64,000 nucleotides of DNA from contig NC_053044.1 of assembly GCF_003473485.1 (NCBI RefSeq), positions 38,196,091-38,260,090 on the forward strand. Reading direction: 5' to 3'. The notes below the pieces were generated by a model. The model was not told the DNA's origin, did no database searches, and saw only the letters and a program-made list of their open reading frames with translations. Positions 21,001 to 33,079 of this stretch are shown piece by piece. The DNA is from Medicago truncatula. Lineage: Eukaryota > Streptophyta > Magnoliopsida > Fabales > Fabaceae. A program made the position numbers and the translations under genes. Within the stretch, counting starts at the first letter, position 1, and each line of letters starts with the position of its first letter.

Positions 21001-21254
21001 TTGAAGAGGCTAAAAAGTATGATCACAGGATTTTGGGACTGAAACAAGAGCTTGTTAGTCTTCATGAGTGGAGGTACAGTGAGGTTATTCTTGTCTGATT
21101 ACAGAATTTAGTATGCTTTTCTTACTGCTAACTCTTGGTCTGTCCTGTTTATGTTAGCCCGGGAAGCTGGTTTTTTCTTCCACATGGTGCACTGATCTAC
21201 AACAAACTAATGGACTTCATTAGAAATCAATACAGACACAGAGGCTATCAAGAG
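18063..21254 (+). pseudogene. Truncated threonyl-tRNA synthetase gene copy
   Basis: Eight exons join in phase: 18063-18188, 18279-18338, 18444-18524, 19165-19230, 19382-19471, 19575-19664, 20985-21073 and 21158-21254, giving 233 codons without a stop. Diagnostic blocks are GCKLCIGPCTT, GFYYDA, EVTRDQALEIFSDDKFK, TVYRCGPLVDL, ASSAYWRG, VYGISYPDQK, EYLHQLEEAKKYDHR and [12 protein letters not shown] normal plant ThrRS is roughly 700 aa. Missing are the TGS domain and the HxxxH part of the editing domain between exons 1 and 2, the DLCRGPHIPNT editing segment (the copy reads DLYRACLE), and everything after RGYQE, so motifs 2 and 3 and the anticodon-binding domain are absent. The donor after 19230 is GC (AAG|GCAAGTG). 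The introns are kept, so it arose by DNA duplication, not retroposition. Charging activity is impossible. Confidence 0.88.
20779..20843. repeat. Tandem duplication of about 33 bp in an intron of the ThrRS copy
   Basis: TAAGAATTGTTGATAATGTG followed by GTGCTCCATTAT occurs twice in direct succession, with one mismatch. Confidence 0.8.
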
Positions 21255-21410
21255 GTAAAGTTTTAGTGTATATGTTTCTTGATAGTACTAGAATCAATCT
21301 TTTCTCACGTGCTCAATACAACTTACTCAAAATTATCACCGAATCTCTTCAAAGTGGATCTGTTGAAGCAATCTAGTCGTGGTCTTTATCGGTCTGTATT
21401 TTGTACTTCT

Positions 21411-21680
21411 TTAAATATGCTGTTCCATATTAAATACTCTGTCATCAAGCTTAATTTGGGAGCCACCATATTCCGCCAAGACAACGTGGTCACCTTCCTT
21501 GACAGACAATGGAATCAAATTCCCAGATTTGTCTCGTGATCCAGGGCAAACAGCTACCACATTTCCAGAATTAAGCTGGGAAGTCTTCTCTGGGAGGAGA
21601 ACACCGGCGGAGGTCTTGGAAGGAGGGACAATTTTTTCAGCAAGGATGCAATTGAAGGTTGGAATCAAACGCTTAGCCAT
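21411..21680 (-). pseudogene. Truncated mitochondrial-type chaperonin 10 (GroES) copy
   Basis: The minus-strand frame starts MAKRLIPTFNCILAEKIVPP and continues with KTSAGVLLPEK, PGSRDKSGN, SVKEGDHVVLAEYGG and KLDD, characteristic of plant 10-kDa mitochondrial chaperonin, which caps Cpn60. It then departs (VFNMEQHI, stop) before the usual RDEDILGTLH ending, so the final beta strand is lost at 89 aa instead of about 97-98. A probable 5' UTR intron exists: acceptor CTTACAG at about 21705 before CTCCATCAGG and the ATG, and a donor near 22939 after a GC-rich leader. It lies tail to tail with the ThrRS copy, 156 bp away. It is most likely a dead copy, though a short product cannot be excluded. Confidence 0.8.
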
Positions 21681-21796
21681 TTGCTTCTCTTCCTGATGGA
21701 GCTGTAAGCGTTCAAGGAATTAATCAACGACGTGTTGATAGACTAAACTGATATGGTTTTTAAAAAGTGAGTGAAAAAAAAAAAAACAAAGATACC

Positions 21797-22590
21797 AATG
21801 CAAAGCCTCAGTACCACAGCCAAGAAATTTACATCAAAGAATAAATCTATTCAGACGGTAATTCCAGTTCAAGTTTCATCGTCATCGGCTTCACTAAAAC
21901 AAAAATCAACAAAATTGAAGAAAAAAAAAATTAATATTATAATATATAGAAATGTAATCGCACAAATCGGCTCTGCAGGATCATTATATATAAGATCAGC
22001 AGATTCCTATCAGAATGCGAAACAAATGATTAACACTCTTGATTTTGGTCCAATCATAGCATCTTTGATCAGAGCTCAAATATATGTAGCTATCAAAGAC
22101 GTGGCATCAGACCCAATAACAAAAATTAATGTATAAGAAAAAACCCTCGAGAGACTGAATGATCTCGACCAACAACAACAAATGGTGGCATCGACAGATG
22201 AGATTGTTCTTTGGATCAGTATTTCTTTCAAAGAAAACAAGTGAAAATGAAAATGAATTAAAAATACAGAAGCCTCAGTACCACAGCCAAGAAATTTACA
22301 TCAAAGAATAAATCTATTCAGACGGTAATTCCAGATATGTTTTATCATCATAGGCTTCACAAAAACAACACAATCAATGACCGCAAAAACAAAACAAATT
22401 TATAAAATAATAGAAAATGTAATCGCACAAATCGGCTCTGCAAAATCATCGTATATAAGATCAACAGATTCCTATCAAAATGCGAAACAATTGACAAGCA
22501 CTCTTGATTTTGGTCCAATCATAGCATCTTTGGTCAGAGCTCATGTTTAGCTACCATAGACGTGGCATCGGACCAAATTACAACAATAAA
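21797..22590. repeat. Direct duplication (unit about 470 bp) in the presumed cpn10 5' UTR intron
   Basis: CTCAGTACCACAGCCAAGAA, ATTCAGACGGTAATTCCAG, AATGTAATCGCACAAATCGG and CTTGATTTTGGTCCAATCAT each occur twice, in the same order and orientation (first unit about 21800-22136, second about 22270-22590). The first copy is open for 121 codons on the plus strand, but the second is not, so coding is unlikely. Confidence 0.85.
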
Positions 22591-22656
22591 TTAAGAAAAA
22601 GAAATGATGAAGTTATAAAAAACCCTCAGGGGACCCGTTTCAAATCTCACACACAG

Positions 22657-22733
22657 CTCCGCAGAGAAATGATCTCAGACCAATATCAACAAATGATATC
22701 GGCTGATCAGATCATTCTCTGAAACGGAGCTGC
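22657..22733. repeat. Imperfect hairpin near the cpn10 leader
   Basis: CAGCTCCGCAGAGAAATGAT pairs with ATCATTCTCTGAAACGGAGC across a loop of about 30 bases. Part of the left sequence also recurs in diverged form near 22150-22200. Confidence 0.5.
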
Positions 22734-23088
22734 TTTTTAGTGTGTCATACGGCACTTCCTATCAATTATTGGGAGATCCTCATCACTGGGTACTATACAT
22801 AAACTAATTCAACAGTTTAAATGCACTAAACACAAGCAATCATAATTCATTCATAACCCTAAAATTTATAACCTAATACCCTAGCAAAACCTTACAGCTG
22901 AACATGTGAGGAATTGAACTAAAAGAACTCACAACTCAAGCACAGGAGACACCGCTCCGCCGCTGTGCAGCTGCAGACACGATGATTTTGCAGTTATATG
23001 GTGTTTACTGATTGTGGGCTAGGGCATCACATTTGTTTTGGGCCAAAAAGTGCTCTTTATACTTTATACGCTCTAGCTTTGAAAACGT

Positions 23089-23108
23089 CCCCCCCCCCCC
23101 CCCCCCCC
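23089..23108. repeat. Poly(C) run of 20
   Basis: Twenty consecutive C, the longest C homopolymer in the window. The length may be affected by sequencing or assembly error. Confidence 0.9.
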
Positions 23109-26090
23109 AAATTGTTTTTAACTAAAAAATGTAGTACTATTTATTTAATAAAAAAATCAACATCTTGAATATCACATTTCTATATCATTAAATCCATAGT
23201 TATTTCTTAGTTCACCAATGCATTGTTATACAGTTCACCATGTTAACTTTCACCTATGAGTTTTTGTAATCTTGTTTAGTTTTTCACATTAATGACCATA
23301 AAAATAGCTCATCAATTCTATAAATAAAAAAATAAGAATTGCTCCAATCACTTTAAAAATTGAGTTTTAGGATTTGTTTGTGAGTTTGGAGGAGAGAAGA
23401 ATGGAAGGCTTTGGGGTTGGAAAATACAAGGGAAAATGGAGAAATTTTTCACATTTTTTAAAGAGTAAATTTTAAGAGAATGATAAATTAATATTTATGA
23501 TTACTATATTTTTAATTTTACAAATAATATAATAACATATATTAAATTTTAAGAATTCATATAAACCCTCAAAACCTGCTCCAATACAGTTTTTGAATTC
23601 TCGCAGATGAGGAGAGTTTTATACTGTGAAGAAAAATTAACCACCAAAAACACTCCTCTTCAATTTTCCTGTACTTCTTCCACTTGCTCATTTTTTTTTT
23701 CAAAAATTCTCCCCTCCCTTCACCTCCAAACTCGCAAACAAAGTGTTAAGGAATTTCTATAAAACTCAAGGGTTGTGCTTGTTTCATGGTTTCAAAAAAA
23801 ATCCCGATTTAAGTTTTCCTTGCAATCTTATTTTCGTGAATATTATTTCACAAATGTGCTTGCCAAAATTCATAAACATTGATCTTTTTAGTTTGACTGT
23901 TTAACTTGAAAGTTATTTGAGGTATCGACTAATAGCTCTCAACAACGAATCTCGTTCGTCAAAAAATTATGTTGTGATTTTCTTAACTATTCTAAAGAGT
24001 GTTTGGTATGGTATTTTTTTTTTGGGGGGGGGGGGGGGGGGGTTTGAGCTACTAAACCAAGAAATGCACAAGATGAAAGATAAAGATAGAAGTGTGAAGG
24101 GATAAAAGCGTTTAAAATAGTTTGTTTGATGTTTGTTTGTTGAAAATTCTTACAAGTTCAGTATTTATGGGCAAACACTGGTCCTGCTTTCTCAAACGGC
24201 ATGGCTTACGAAAATTAGCCTTGCACGGTCATTTATTCAAGTAATATGTGAATCCTCCCATTTATGGAGTGTGCGGCGCCCTAGAATAGGCTTGATTCTT
24301 CTATTATGTGGCATTGTCTGTTGTTCCTATCCGCACGTAACTTGTTCTTAGGATTCTACGGTTAGCGACACTATGAACATTAAATATGGATAAGTTATCC
24401 AAAAAAATAAATTTGAATAAGGATAAGTTATGATTTTACTCTCATGTGTTCGGCTTTTTCGCTCGCCTAACTTGTAATCAGCACCAGAAAATTCTATTGA
24501 ACCTAAATTTTATACAAATAGTAATTACCGAGCTCGAATAATGTCATCATTTGCACCGTAAAACAAAAATAGTCGTTAGAAATCCTATATCAGCTTGCGA
24601 ATGGGCAAAACTTGTTAACTCAGGCCGATTTGAATACTCCAACAATAACCATGGTCTCTTCGGCTAATTTAGCAATATCTCCCGATCATTAGATAAATTA
24701 TTTCTTTAAATTATATTAGTTAAGTAATTTATTCATCACTCTGCCTTCTTTCTCCTCTTATGAACGAAAATTATTTTGGGGCTCTCTAAGATAATGTTAA
24801 TCTTTATCCATGTACAAGTAAAGTGACTTCTAAGGTGTTCCTTTTTTGAACTTCCTTTCGTTTGTGAATGGTTTACTGCCCGAAAGAAATTGAGAGTTCA
24901 TAACAAACCCTCATTCTACCCATGACTATTTGGTTTGACTTCGTAAGGTAAAAGCAACCAAGGATCGAGAGTGGAAAAAATGTGGTATCTACGAGATGAC
25001 AATTTCCAACAAAATATTTTTATCTTTAGTTTCTTAACTTATTCCTTAAGAATCAAATCTTTGGACTTTCTCGATAAACTTAAACTAACTAAACATTGTG
25101 TGTTTCTTGCTAATAGGTTTAAGAGGATCTATTGTATTGAGATTTTAAAAGAATGTGTGATTGTTGACTTTTTGGGGTTTTAAAAGACTTTATTCCAAGG
25201 ATTTTTCACAATTAAAATTTTTAAATCAGGATTTTTATATTTTTTGTAAGTAAACTTCGACGATTTCAAAGAATTTATGAGATTGAAAGGATTAAAATTT
25301 AATATTTCAAAAGTGAGGGAAATTTTTTATCAAATCATAATATGGTTAATAACAAAACAACAGAACACTTGTGAATCTGGAATATTGGTAGGGAAATACA
25401 ATTAACCTGCTCAAAAACATGTTTTCTTGACTGGAATTCTAACAACAAGAAAGAATAGCAATAATATAATATGGATGTCTCAAAAAGTAGGTATTGACCC
25501 TACTAATACTAATTGTATTCAATTCATTTCCCTAATTTATGGTTACAATTTGGTCCCTATGATATTCATCCCAAACTTTTTAATAAGTTATGGAACCAAA
25601 TTGATTGATTTAAACGAATAAATTATTCAATTTAAGTTTGAGAATCAGAAACTAAATAACTTGCAGTAAAATACTTAGGTGTGGAGTAATCAAAAACTAA
25701 AGACTGTAAAAAAAAATTGTAAAAAAAAATTACAGCACATAGTCAATTTAAGAAAACCTATAATATGTACCTAGTTCACAATTAGTTAAACACAACAACA
25801 ACATGGCTAAAAGGGGCCCTCGAAAATTTAATTCCCGGATGGGGAAAAAGAGCATCACGAGTTGTTGATATTTAGCCCTGTTGATTGACAATCTAAATAT
25901 GATCACCACATAAGTTGAGTGTAGGTCATAGATACGCCAATGAAAAATTAAAAAGTGTAAACTTACAAACCATTGTATACATTCAACAAATTCAATATTC
26001 TATTATATTCAAGACAAAATTTATTCTTGTATTGTGATATGGCTTGGTTGTTTTGGCGCTTGGTGTTTGATTGGTTGGGTGTTAATTATT
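23109..26090. other. Intergenic AT-rich region
   Basis: No gene is supported. Short open frames at 24133-24351 and 24971-25183 have no recognisable domain. The stretch includes a T-run followed by a G-run at 24014-24042. I see no complete transposon. Confidence 0.45.
24024..24042. repeat. Poly(G) run of 19
   Basis: Nineteen consecutive G preceded by ten T. Such runs are rare in an AT-rich plant genome and are prone to assembly error. Confidence 0.9.
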
Positions 26091-26099
26091 ACTCCGTAA

Positions 26100-26740
26100 A
26101 ATTTATATATGCATTTTGCTTGTTGGAGCGATGAGGACTCGAGGCGGTTAAAGAGTGCATTTTGGTTGATTTGGCATTTCCGCTTTATGGATGATTTGGA
26201 GGGGAAGAAATGCAAGGATTTTTAAGAATCAATTCAAGCATATTGCCGAATTGGTGGATGAGGTTAAGGCCTTGTCTTGGTGTTGGGCGTTAAATAGGCT
26301 CCGTATTTCATCTTGCCTATACTACGAGTGGTGTTGGAAACCAAGGGAGTGCTTACTTAGGAGGCGTTGATTGGTGTTTTGTGGATCGGGGTTTTAATGG
26401 CAGCAACTGAGGTGTTTTTTGGGCTGTGATTTCCTGCTGTTTGGGATTGTTTTTGCTGGTTTAGTTGGGGTCTGCAGCTGTGTTGTCCGCCGTTTGACAG
26501 TCCCAGCGGTTGTTTGGGTTCCCTTTTGTTGTTTTGTCTTTGTCGGCAGCATTATGTGTATCAGCTTCCTGCCTTTGTCGCCTGTATTATGGTGTATTGG
26601 CTTTGGTTTTGGTTTCAGCTGTTGTTTATTTTCCCTTTGCCTTTGTCGCCTGCATTTTGGTGTATTGGCTAATTGTAATTCTTGCCTTTAGCACTTCTTG
26701 TGCTAGGATGTTAATGATTTCAAAACAAAAACAAAAAAAC
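26100..26740 (+). mobile_element. L1-type LINE 3' fragment
   Basis: The frame 26194-26370 reads IWRGRNARIFKNQFKHIAEL ... VKALSWCW ... ISSCLYYEWCWKPRECL and stop. This is the conserved end of plant L1 ORF2 after the zinc-binding (zf-RVT) region. A 3' UTR of about 350 bp and an A-rich tail with interspersed C (about 26720-26740) follow. The left boundary is not defined. It is a dead 5'-truncated copy. Confidence 0.8.
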
Positions 26741-27269
26741 TTTTGCCTTAAGTGTACAAGTTAACACTATCCTAAAATAAAATAGGTTTTTCTAAAAGAA
26801 GATGCATCATACATCACGAGAGAAAAATGTATGGGGTTAAATTTTTAAATAAAACAAATTGAGATTAAATTTGTTTTTTTCATACTTTGAAAACATTTTT
26901 AACTTAAATCATATTTTATAATTATTTTCTTTGTTTCTAAAAAATATATTTTCTTTGTGTCAACACTAATAATATGTCATCACCATTGACCGCGAACGAT
27001 CACTCCTCCAATCACCATCTATAGTCGTTGATGACCACTCATGTGTTTGGTACCACCTCCAACAACCATTGTTATTAAAATTAGGTACTACTAAATAAAT
27101 AGTTGTATAATATTGTTCTGTAAATAACAATAAAAAATATTATTGTGGTTTTCAACATAAGTAGTGTGATTCACTAATATGACTAAAAATGAGTCGAGCG
27201 AATCAAATTTGACTTGATAAAAATTTACGAAGCAAAAATGATCTATGTTTTTCATATATTTATATGTAA
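26741..27269. other. Intergenic AT-rich stretch
   Basis: Nothing recognisable apart from AT-rich low complexity; it ends at the inferred Helitron-like terminus. Confidence 0.4.
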
Positions 27270-27310
27270 CTAGTGTATTTACCCGACGTTGTCTGGGTTA
27301 GACATATAAT
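27270..27310 (-). mobile_element. Helitron-like 3' terminus (minus strand)
   Basis: Read on the minus strand: TATATGTCTAACCCAGACAA then CGTCGGGTAAATACACTAG, followed by T. It contains an imperfect stem (ACCCAGAC / GTCGGGT) a few bases before a terminal CTAG|T, the layout of plant Helitron 3' ends. It shares ATATGTCTAAC with the plus-strand terminus at 33860-33896. The element body would extend to higher coordinates. Confidence 0.5.
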
Positions 27311-28409
27311 TAAGGATGACTAAAATTATGTTTGCATGGTATCCACAAATAAAAATCACTATGGACTGGACCGGTAGAGGACTAATATCTTAATGAGTAG
27401 TGATATTTGAACATCTATTTGAAACAACTTTTGAGACAATCTCTTTTTTCTCTTTTTTCTTGGTCAAAAACAATGGAGAGAGAAAAATGAAGAGAGAATA
27501 AAAATATAATGTGAGTATGTGAAAGAAAGTTGTCAAAAAGTTGTCACAAAGTGGTTGTACAAATATCATTTATCTATCTTAATGGGTACACTCAAATATA
27601 ATAATATAAACCATATTTTACGTAGTCGTAAATTAATAGATGCGCTGACGGATGAAATTAACTTGATTTAGTAAATTAATAACACATATAGAATAAAATA
27701 AACGTAACAAAAAAAAGGATAAAATAAACATATTTTTGTTATTGGACTCACATTAATCCATACATGTTTCGAAATTAGTAAAATCATACAATTATCGTAT
27801 TACTTAAATAAAAATTTCTCATCATGAAATAAAATATATCTGAATTTTATAATTAATGATTTTTGTTTGATCAGTAATTTGTTGTCAAAGTGAAAGTGTG
27901 TGGAAAAATATTTTTGTCTTATCCAAACAGAAGAAATAAGTTTAAGAGATGTCAGTTCAATGCTAAGAGCTTGACTTTGTAACTTTAAGATACATTGTCC
28001 AAATCTCACGTGCAACGGTTGTAAAATGATCATTGATGCCACACTTATTAATAATAAAATTCCACATGATTTAAATTATATTATAATAATGCAATTTTTT
28101 GTATAAAAAAAAATTATTTTACTCATTGATATTTCCAAATACCTTAATATTCATTGATACTCGTCTAACGGGATATTCACACGAATGTGAGAACGACATA
28201 AATATCATTTTTTTATCAAATAGAGACTTAACTATTATGCATACAAGTGGGCATCCATTATTATCCATGGTAATAGTATAGTAATTAGTAACAACATCAA
28301 CAATAAAATAATTATAATTATTATAATAGCAAATATTATTAATAAAGTAACAATTCCATTGATTTTAAAAAAAAAATTAACACTTCCATTAAAAATAAAT
28401 AATCTCAAA

Positions 28410-28431
28410 GTATATATATAGAGAGAGAGAG
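28410..28431. repeat. (TA)n(GA)n microsatellite
   Basis: Alternating TATATATATA followed directly by GAGAGAGAGAGA. Confidence 0.8.
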
Positions 28432-28978
28432 AAAAATATTGACACAATCCAAAGAATAATACACACCTTACAATAATTGATTGAAAATTGATAAAATATT
28501 TATTTGACGTTCAAAATAGCTACAATAATTTTTTGTGAATATATACATCTAAAAAGAACAAATGAAAAAAAAAAACATTGATAAAATTTAGTTTGTTATG
28601 TTGTTGCTTTACAAATGAAAATGTTCAACCTCATTTTTTTTCTTCTTGTATACCACAAAACGTAGTAAAATAAAATCAAAACATACTAAAGAAATAAACG
28701 AGTATCCGTCACTCTTTCTTCTCAATACAAAATTGAAATACCCATACCAAAAAATAAAAAATGATGAGATGAAAAAATAAACATTAAATATGAAAATTTA
28801 TATTGAGAATGGAAATGGCCAACCAAAAAATGGAGTGATCAATAAAAGTTCAGCTTAAAAAAATGAGTTTTTGATAATCACTTATTCACATACAAAACAA
28901 AAGGAAAAATGATTTGTATACAATCTTTTCAATTCTCCATGTATGGCAAACACCACTTCTATTTTAAGTAATTTCAAT

Positions 28979-31900
28979 ATTGTTGCAGGAATCTTTTTTA
29001 ACACAGTGTTAATTACATTCAGTGTGCAGTAGTGTTAAGATTCTCAACTTATTTGGAATTGATGTCCATGATTTTACATGTTTAACTTTTTGAATTAAAA
29101 AATAATTAAAATTGTAATCATTTTTAGTGTAATATATGGAGAATAGAACATACCTCCTTTAGTAAGTTTATATCAAAAGTTGGAATAAGTTTAATTAAGC
29201 CATATATTCTTTATTAAGTTCAATTGTGTTATATAATGGATAACAATTATTAGTGTCAGCTAATCAGGAATCTATATTGCAGCCCGTGTCGTATTATTTA
29301 AGTGTTGACATTCATAAAGTTAGATACATTTACCAAGTAGTTTTATTCAACTCAATGCATTAATGCACATCACATTTTTTTTTTGCGTGTCCCTACAAAC
29401 AGATACATCCAGTACTGTAGCTAATTGTGGTAAGATGAAAAAACCTTTCATAGAAAGAGGTTCTGAGTTCAAAAGAGCAGGATGAAGAAGAAAGCTGCAG
29501 ATCACGGTGTTTTAAAGGTATTATTTATATGCATAATTTCTGCAACAAATTTGGTATGTTAGATAGATGCATTTCCGAAGTATTAATCTGGTTCCATTGC
29601 ATAACCCTTCAGAATGATCTATATTTCTTTGTAGCATAATTGGACTTCCCACTTTTAATTTGATTTAATGATTTGGAAGTCCAGATGTACGCAGGATGTT
29701 AATACATTAACAATGTTGTTATCATTGATTTATGATCTATCAATATGGTTAGCACTATAATAGATTCTTTCATCACCTACATATAAAGGAAGAGCATGAA
29801 AACTTATTTAGCAAATCATTTATAATGCATATTTTAAATATCTCATTCTGAATATACGATTTGTATCTAGCATTAGTCCGAGAACATAGTTTTGATTATA
29901 ATTGTTTATATATTAAACAACATAAAAGAAAGTTTTGATTCAGGTATCCTTAGAGTTAACCTGATAGGTTGTGATCTAGCTATATATAAAGCTAGAACCG
30001 GATATCTAAATATATCAATATCTAACATTTACACTTCATTCTTTCAAAATTTTATATAAAAGGAGGTTATAACCATTGGAAGGTTATTAGAACCCCTATA
30101 AACAGTAGGCCACTTGATTTGTTTGACATTGTTGTAAAACTATATATGATGCGTACATGTTTGGATAATAATTCAAAAGATAATAAAAAACCATACTCAT
30201 GGAAGACAAGTTTTATATGAAAGTCTTCATTTTTCATGTTTCTACATGTCTTTCTCTTATTAATGTTTTTATTTTGTCTAGAAAGGTTTGGACAATCCAC
30301 ATATTCTATCCGTCATTTGTTAAAGATGAATTTTAGTAGGTTATAAAAACCCTTATCACCATTTGAAAAATATTGAAGTTGATACACTATACTATAATTC
30401 AAGATATTCATTATACAGTAACCGATGATTTTACTTACTCTGGATCCTCTGCCACTTTCCTCCTTATCCTCATAGTCCCTTGACATTTTCCTCATCTTTC
30501 CCTGCTCCTGTCCAGTGCTTAGAAGGCACCTTCAAGCTGTAGAGTTTTACAAGTTAAATTAATTCATGTAAATATAGTGCAATTATCTGTGTGTAAATAA
30601 TGAGTACTACCTCTGACATAACCTGGTTATGCATGGAGTCTTCAGCGGGTATCTAGAAGCTGGAAATAAGTTTTTATTCTCAATGCTTTTAAAAAATTTC
30701 TGAAAGGCATTATCTTGGGACTTATAATAAACCATAGTTTTTCTTCCGGTATTCCACTGATCCATAAAGTGTCCCAAATCTTTTCTAATCCCCATAAAAG
30801 TATAGCCTTCTGGATCTCAACATCTGTAGAATTTGGTCCTAATTTTGTAGGAAAGAATTTTACAACATTCTTCAAATTTTGAACTCTTCTTGATTCCTTA
30901 ATATTTCAATAAGCTAAAATTTGGGGGATTTCATCCTCCTTCCGAATCACTTTTGCTAAATTGAAGATATATCTTAGCCCTTTCACTAATCCCTATTTTA
31001 TTATTTTCTCTTAATTAGCCAAGAATTCTCTAATTAAACTCATCTTAATTGAGCTTTCTTGAATAACTTTTGGTATTTTAATATGATGTAATCTAATGTT
31101 TTCAATATCCCACACAAAACACACCTGGGGTGTGGAGGTGAAAGGTTTAACCAATTTTTTCATGAACCATCTTATGTATAAATATGTTTACAAATGAACT
31201 GGTAAATCAACACATCATGTAGAATACAATGCTTCAACTGCTGCTCTTTGTAGAGCACCATTACATCTCTCTAGATAACCGGAAATTCTTGGATTACATG
31301 ACTCCCTCTCAACGACTCCTGGTTGTTCTGTCAGCCCAATTAATTGATTCAATACATTAAATATGGTAATATATTGCTATATTTTGCTCAACTTTATACA
31401 TACCTAAACGAATGCGATGAACAACGATACCGGTTGTATCCACTCTTGCAGTGAGATTTTTCTGCACAAATTTTATCAAAAGTAAAACATTAGTCTAAAT
31501 TTATTTATGTAGAAGGGATGCGATTCATTTTAAGAAAAATACTAACAACAATCAATTTTGCAATCTTGTGTTTTTTGTGTCTGATATTGTTCCGCATTTC
31601 AAGTGTGTAATATACTCTTCTCCCAACAATTTACCATAAAATAAAAACACAGTATACCTAATCGGTTGATAATGACGCGGACCTTAGGCCTACTCAGGTT
31701 ATTTACATTTTATTATCATGGTCGAGCTAGTAGTGAACACATTAATGAAAAACAATCGATAAATTTAGATACAAGATAATCTAGAACAAATCAAGGTTAT
31801 AAATTAAACTGCAACTAGAATCATCAATTAACATATTCGTGCAACAAGTGGAGCAAGATATAGACCTTTAGAGTCAGGTAGAACGCGGGGATCTCTGTTA

Positions 31901-32533
31901 CGTTTTTGTCTACCTCCACTTTTGTGATCGGTTGATATACATTGTTCAAACTCAAATCGTAAACCTTCACAATTCTTTCGGTTAATGGGTTGACTTGGTG
32001 ATACCCACAATCAATGACTCGATCAGAAACATCATTTTTTCTATGATGTAGCATTTGTTTTCTTTCACGAGATGTACACCAAAGTTTATTGGAAGAGCGC
32101 GTTCATAAATACGGAGTGATTGTTTTGTTTTTAGGGTTAGCGATTTGAAGAAGGATATGAATGACACCATAGTTGAAAAGTCAAAAAATCCGAATTTGCA
32201 CAAATCTTCTAAAAGATGAAAAACTTTGTTTCTCCGAGGCTCCTAGTCTAATGAGACACTAATAATTGTTATCCAATATATAACACAATTGAACTTAATA
32301 AAGAATATATGGCTTAATTAAACTTATTCCAACTTTGGATATAAACTTATTAAAGGAGGTATGTTCTATTCTCCATATATTACACTAAAAATGCTTACAG
32401 TTTTAATTATTTTTTAATTCAAAAAGTTAAACATGCACAATCACATACATCAATTCCAAATAAGTTGAGAATCTTAACACTACTGCAAACTGAATATAAT
32501 TAACATTGTGTTAAAAAAGATTCCTGCAACAAT
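28979..32533. repeat. Large inverted-repeat structure with 279-bp arms
   Basis: The left arm 28979-29257 and right arm 32255-32533 are inverted copies of each other (for example left AGTTGGAATAAGTTTAATTA and TGTAATATATGGAGAATAGA; the right arm carries their complements). Divergence is a few percent. The 3-kb interior has no recognised gene. Minus-strand frames at 30607-30875 and 31824-32203 are open for 60-77 codons, and there is an exon-like piece at about 31397-31463, but no family was recognised. The arms may be the same internal segment of two oppositely oriented elements. Confidence 0.75.
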
Positions 32534-33079
32534 TTTGAAACTATATACAAACACTTTCTGAATACATATACTTTGATTTTTATATGATATATATCAACCA
32601 CTTTCTAATGATACTTTGATTTTTTGTTTTTATATAACATATATCAAAACTTTCTAATAATGTTTACACACACGAACTTAGAATACTTTCACTCACTTTT
32701 GATTTTAACTAACTAAATCACAAATTTTATCATCATGTTTTTTTCCCCAAAAAATTATGGCTACAAAATTTGACCTCATTGAAAACATAACCATGAATAA
32801 CAAGTACAAAAAGATTCAAAATTATGATCATTAGACCGTATTGAATTCAAAATTTCAAGGATCAATACCAGATTGATTTATTCAATATGATTGTTATAAT
32901 TGAAATAATATGCATAAATTTCTATTTCTTTATTAACTTTTACAAACTTACAAGATTTTACATTATTTATTTTATTTTTCTATGTTAATTTATCTTTTCG
33001 AATTTATTTGTTGTATTTTATTATTATTTTTAGAACATTTGTATGCTTAGTTATTAAAAAAAAATTGCTAACTTTTATT

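Noticed and set aside
21771..22136. Open frame of 121 codons on the plus strand
   Set aside because: Lysine- and serine-rich, overlaps a direct duplication whose second copy is not open, and lies in the presumed cpn10 leader intron. Not supported as a gene.
26419..26764. Plus frames of 84-90 codons rich in Cys, Phe and Val
   Set aside because: They lie in the 3' UTR of the L1-type LINE fragment, between its stop codon and its A-rich tail.
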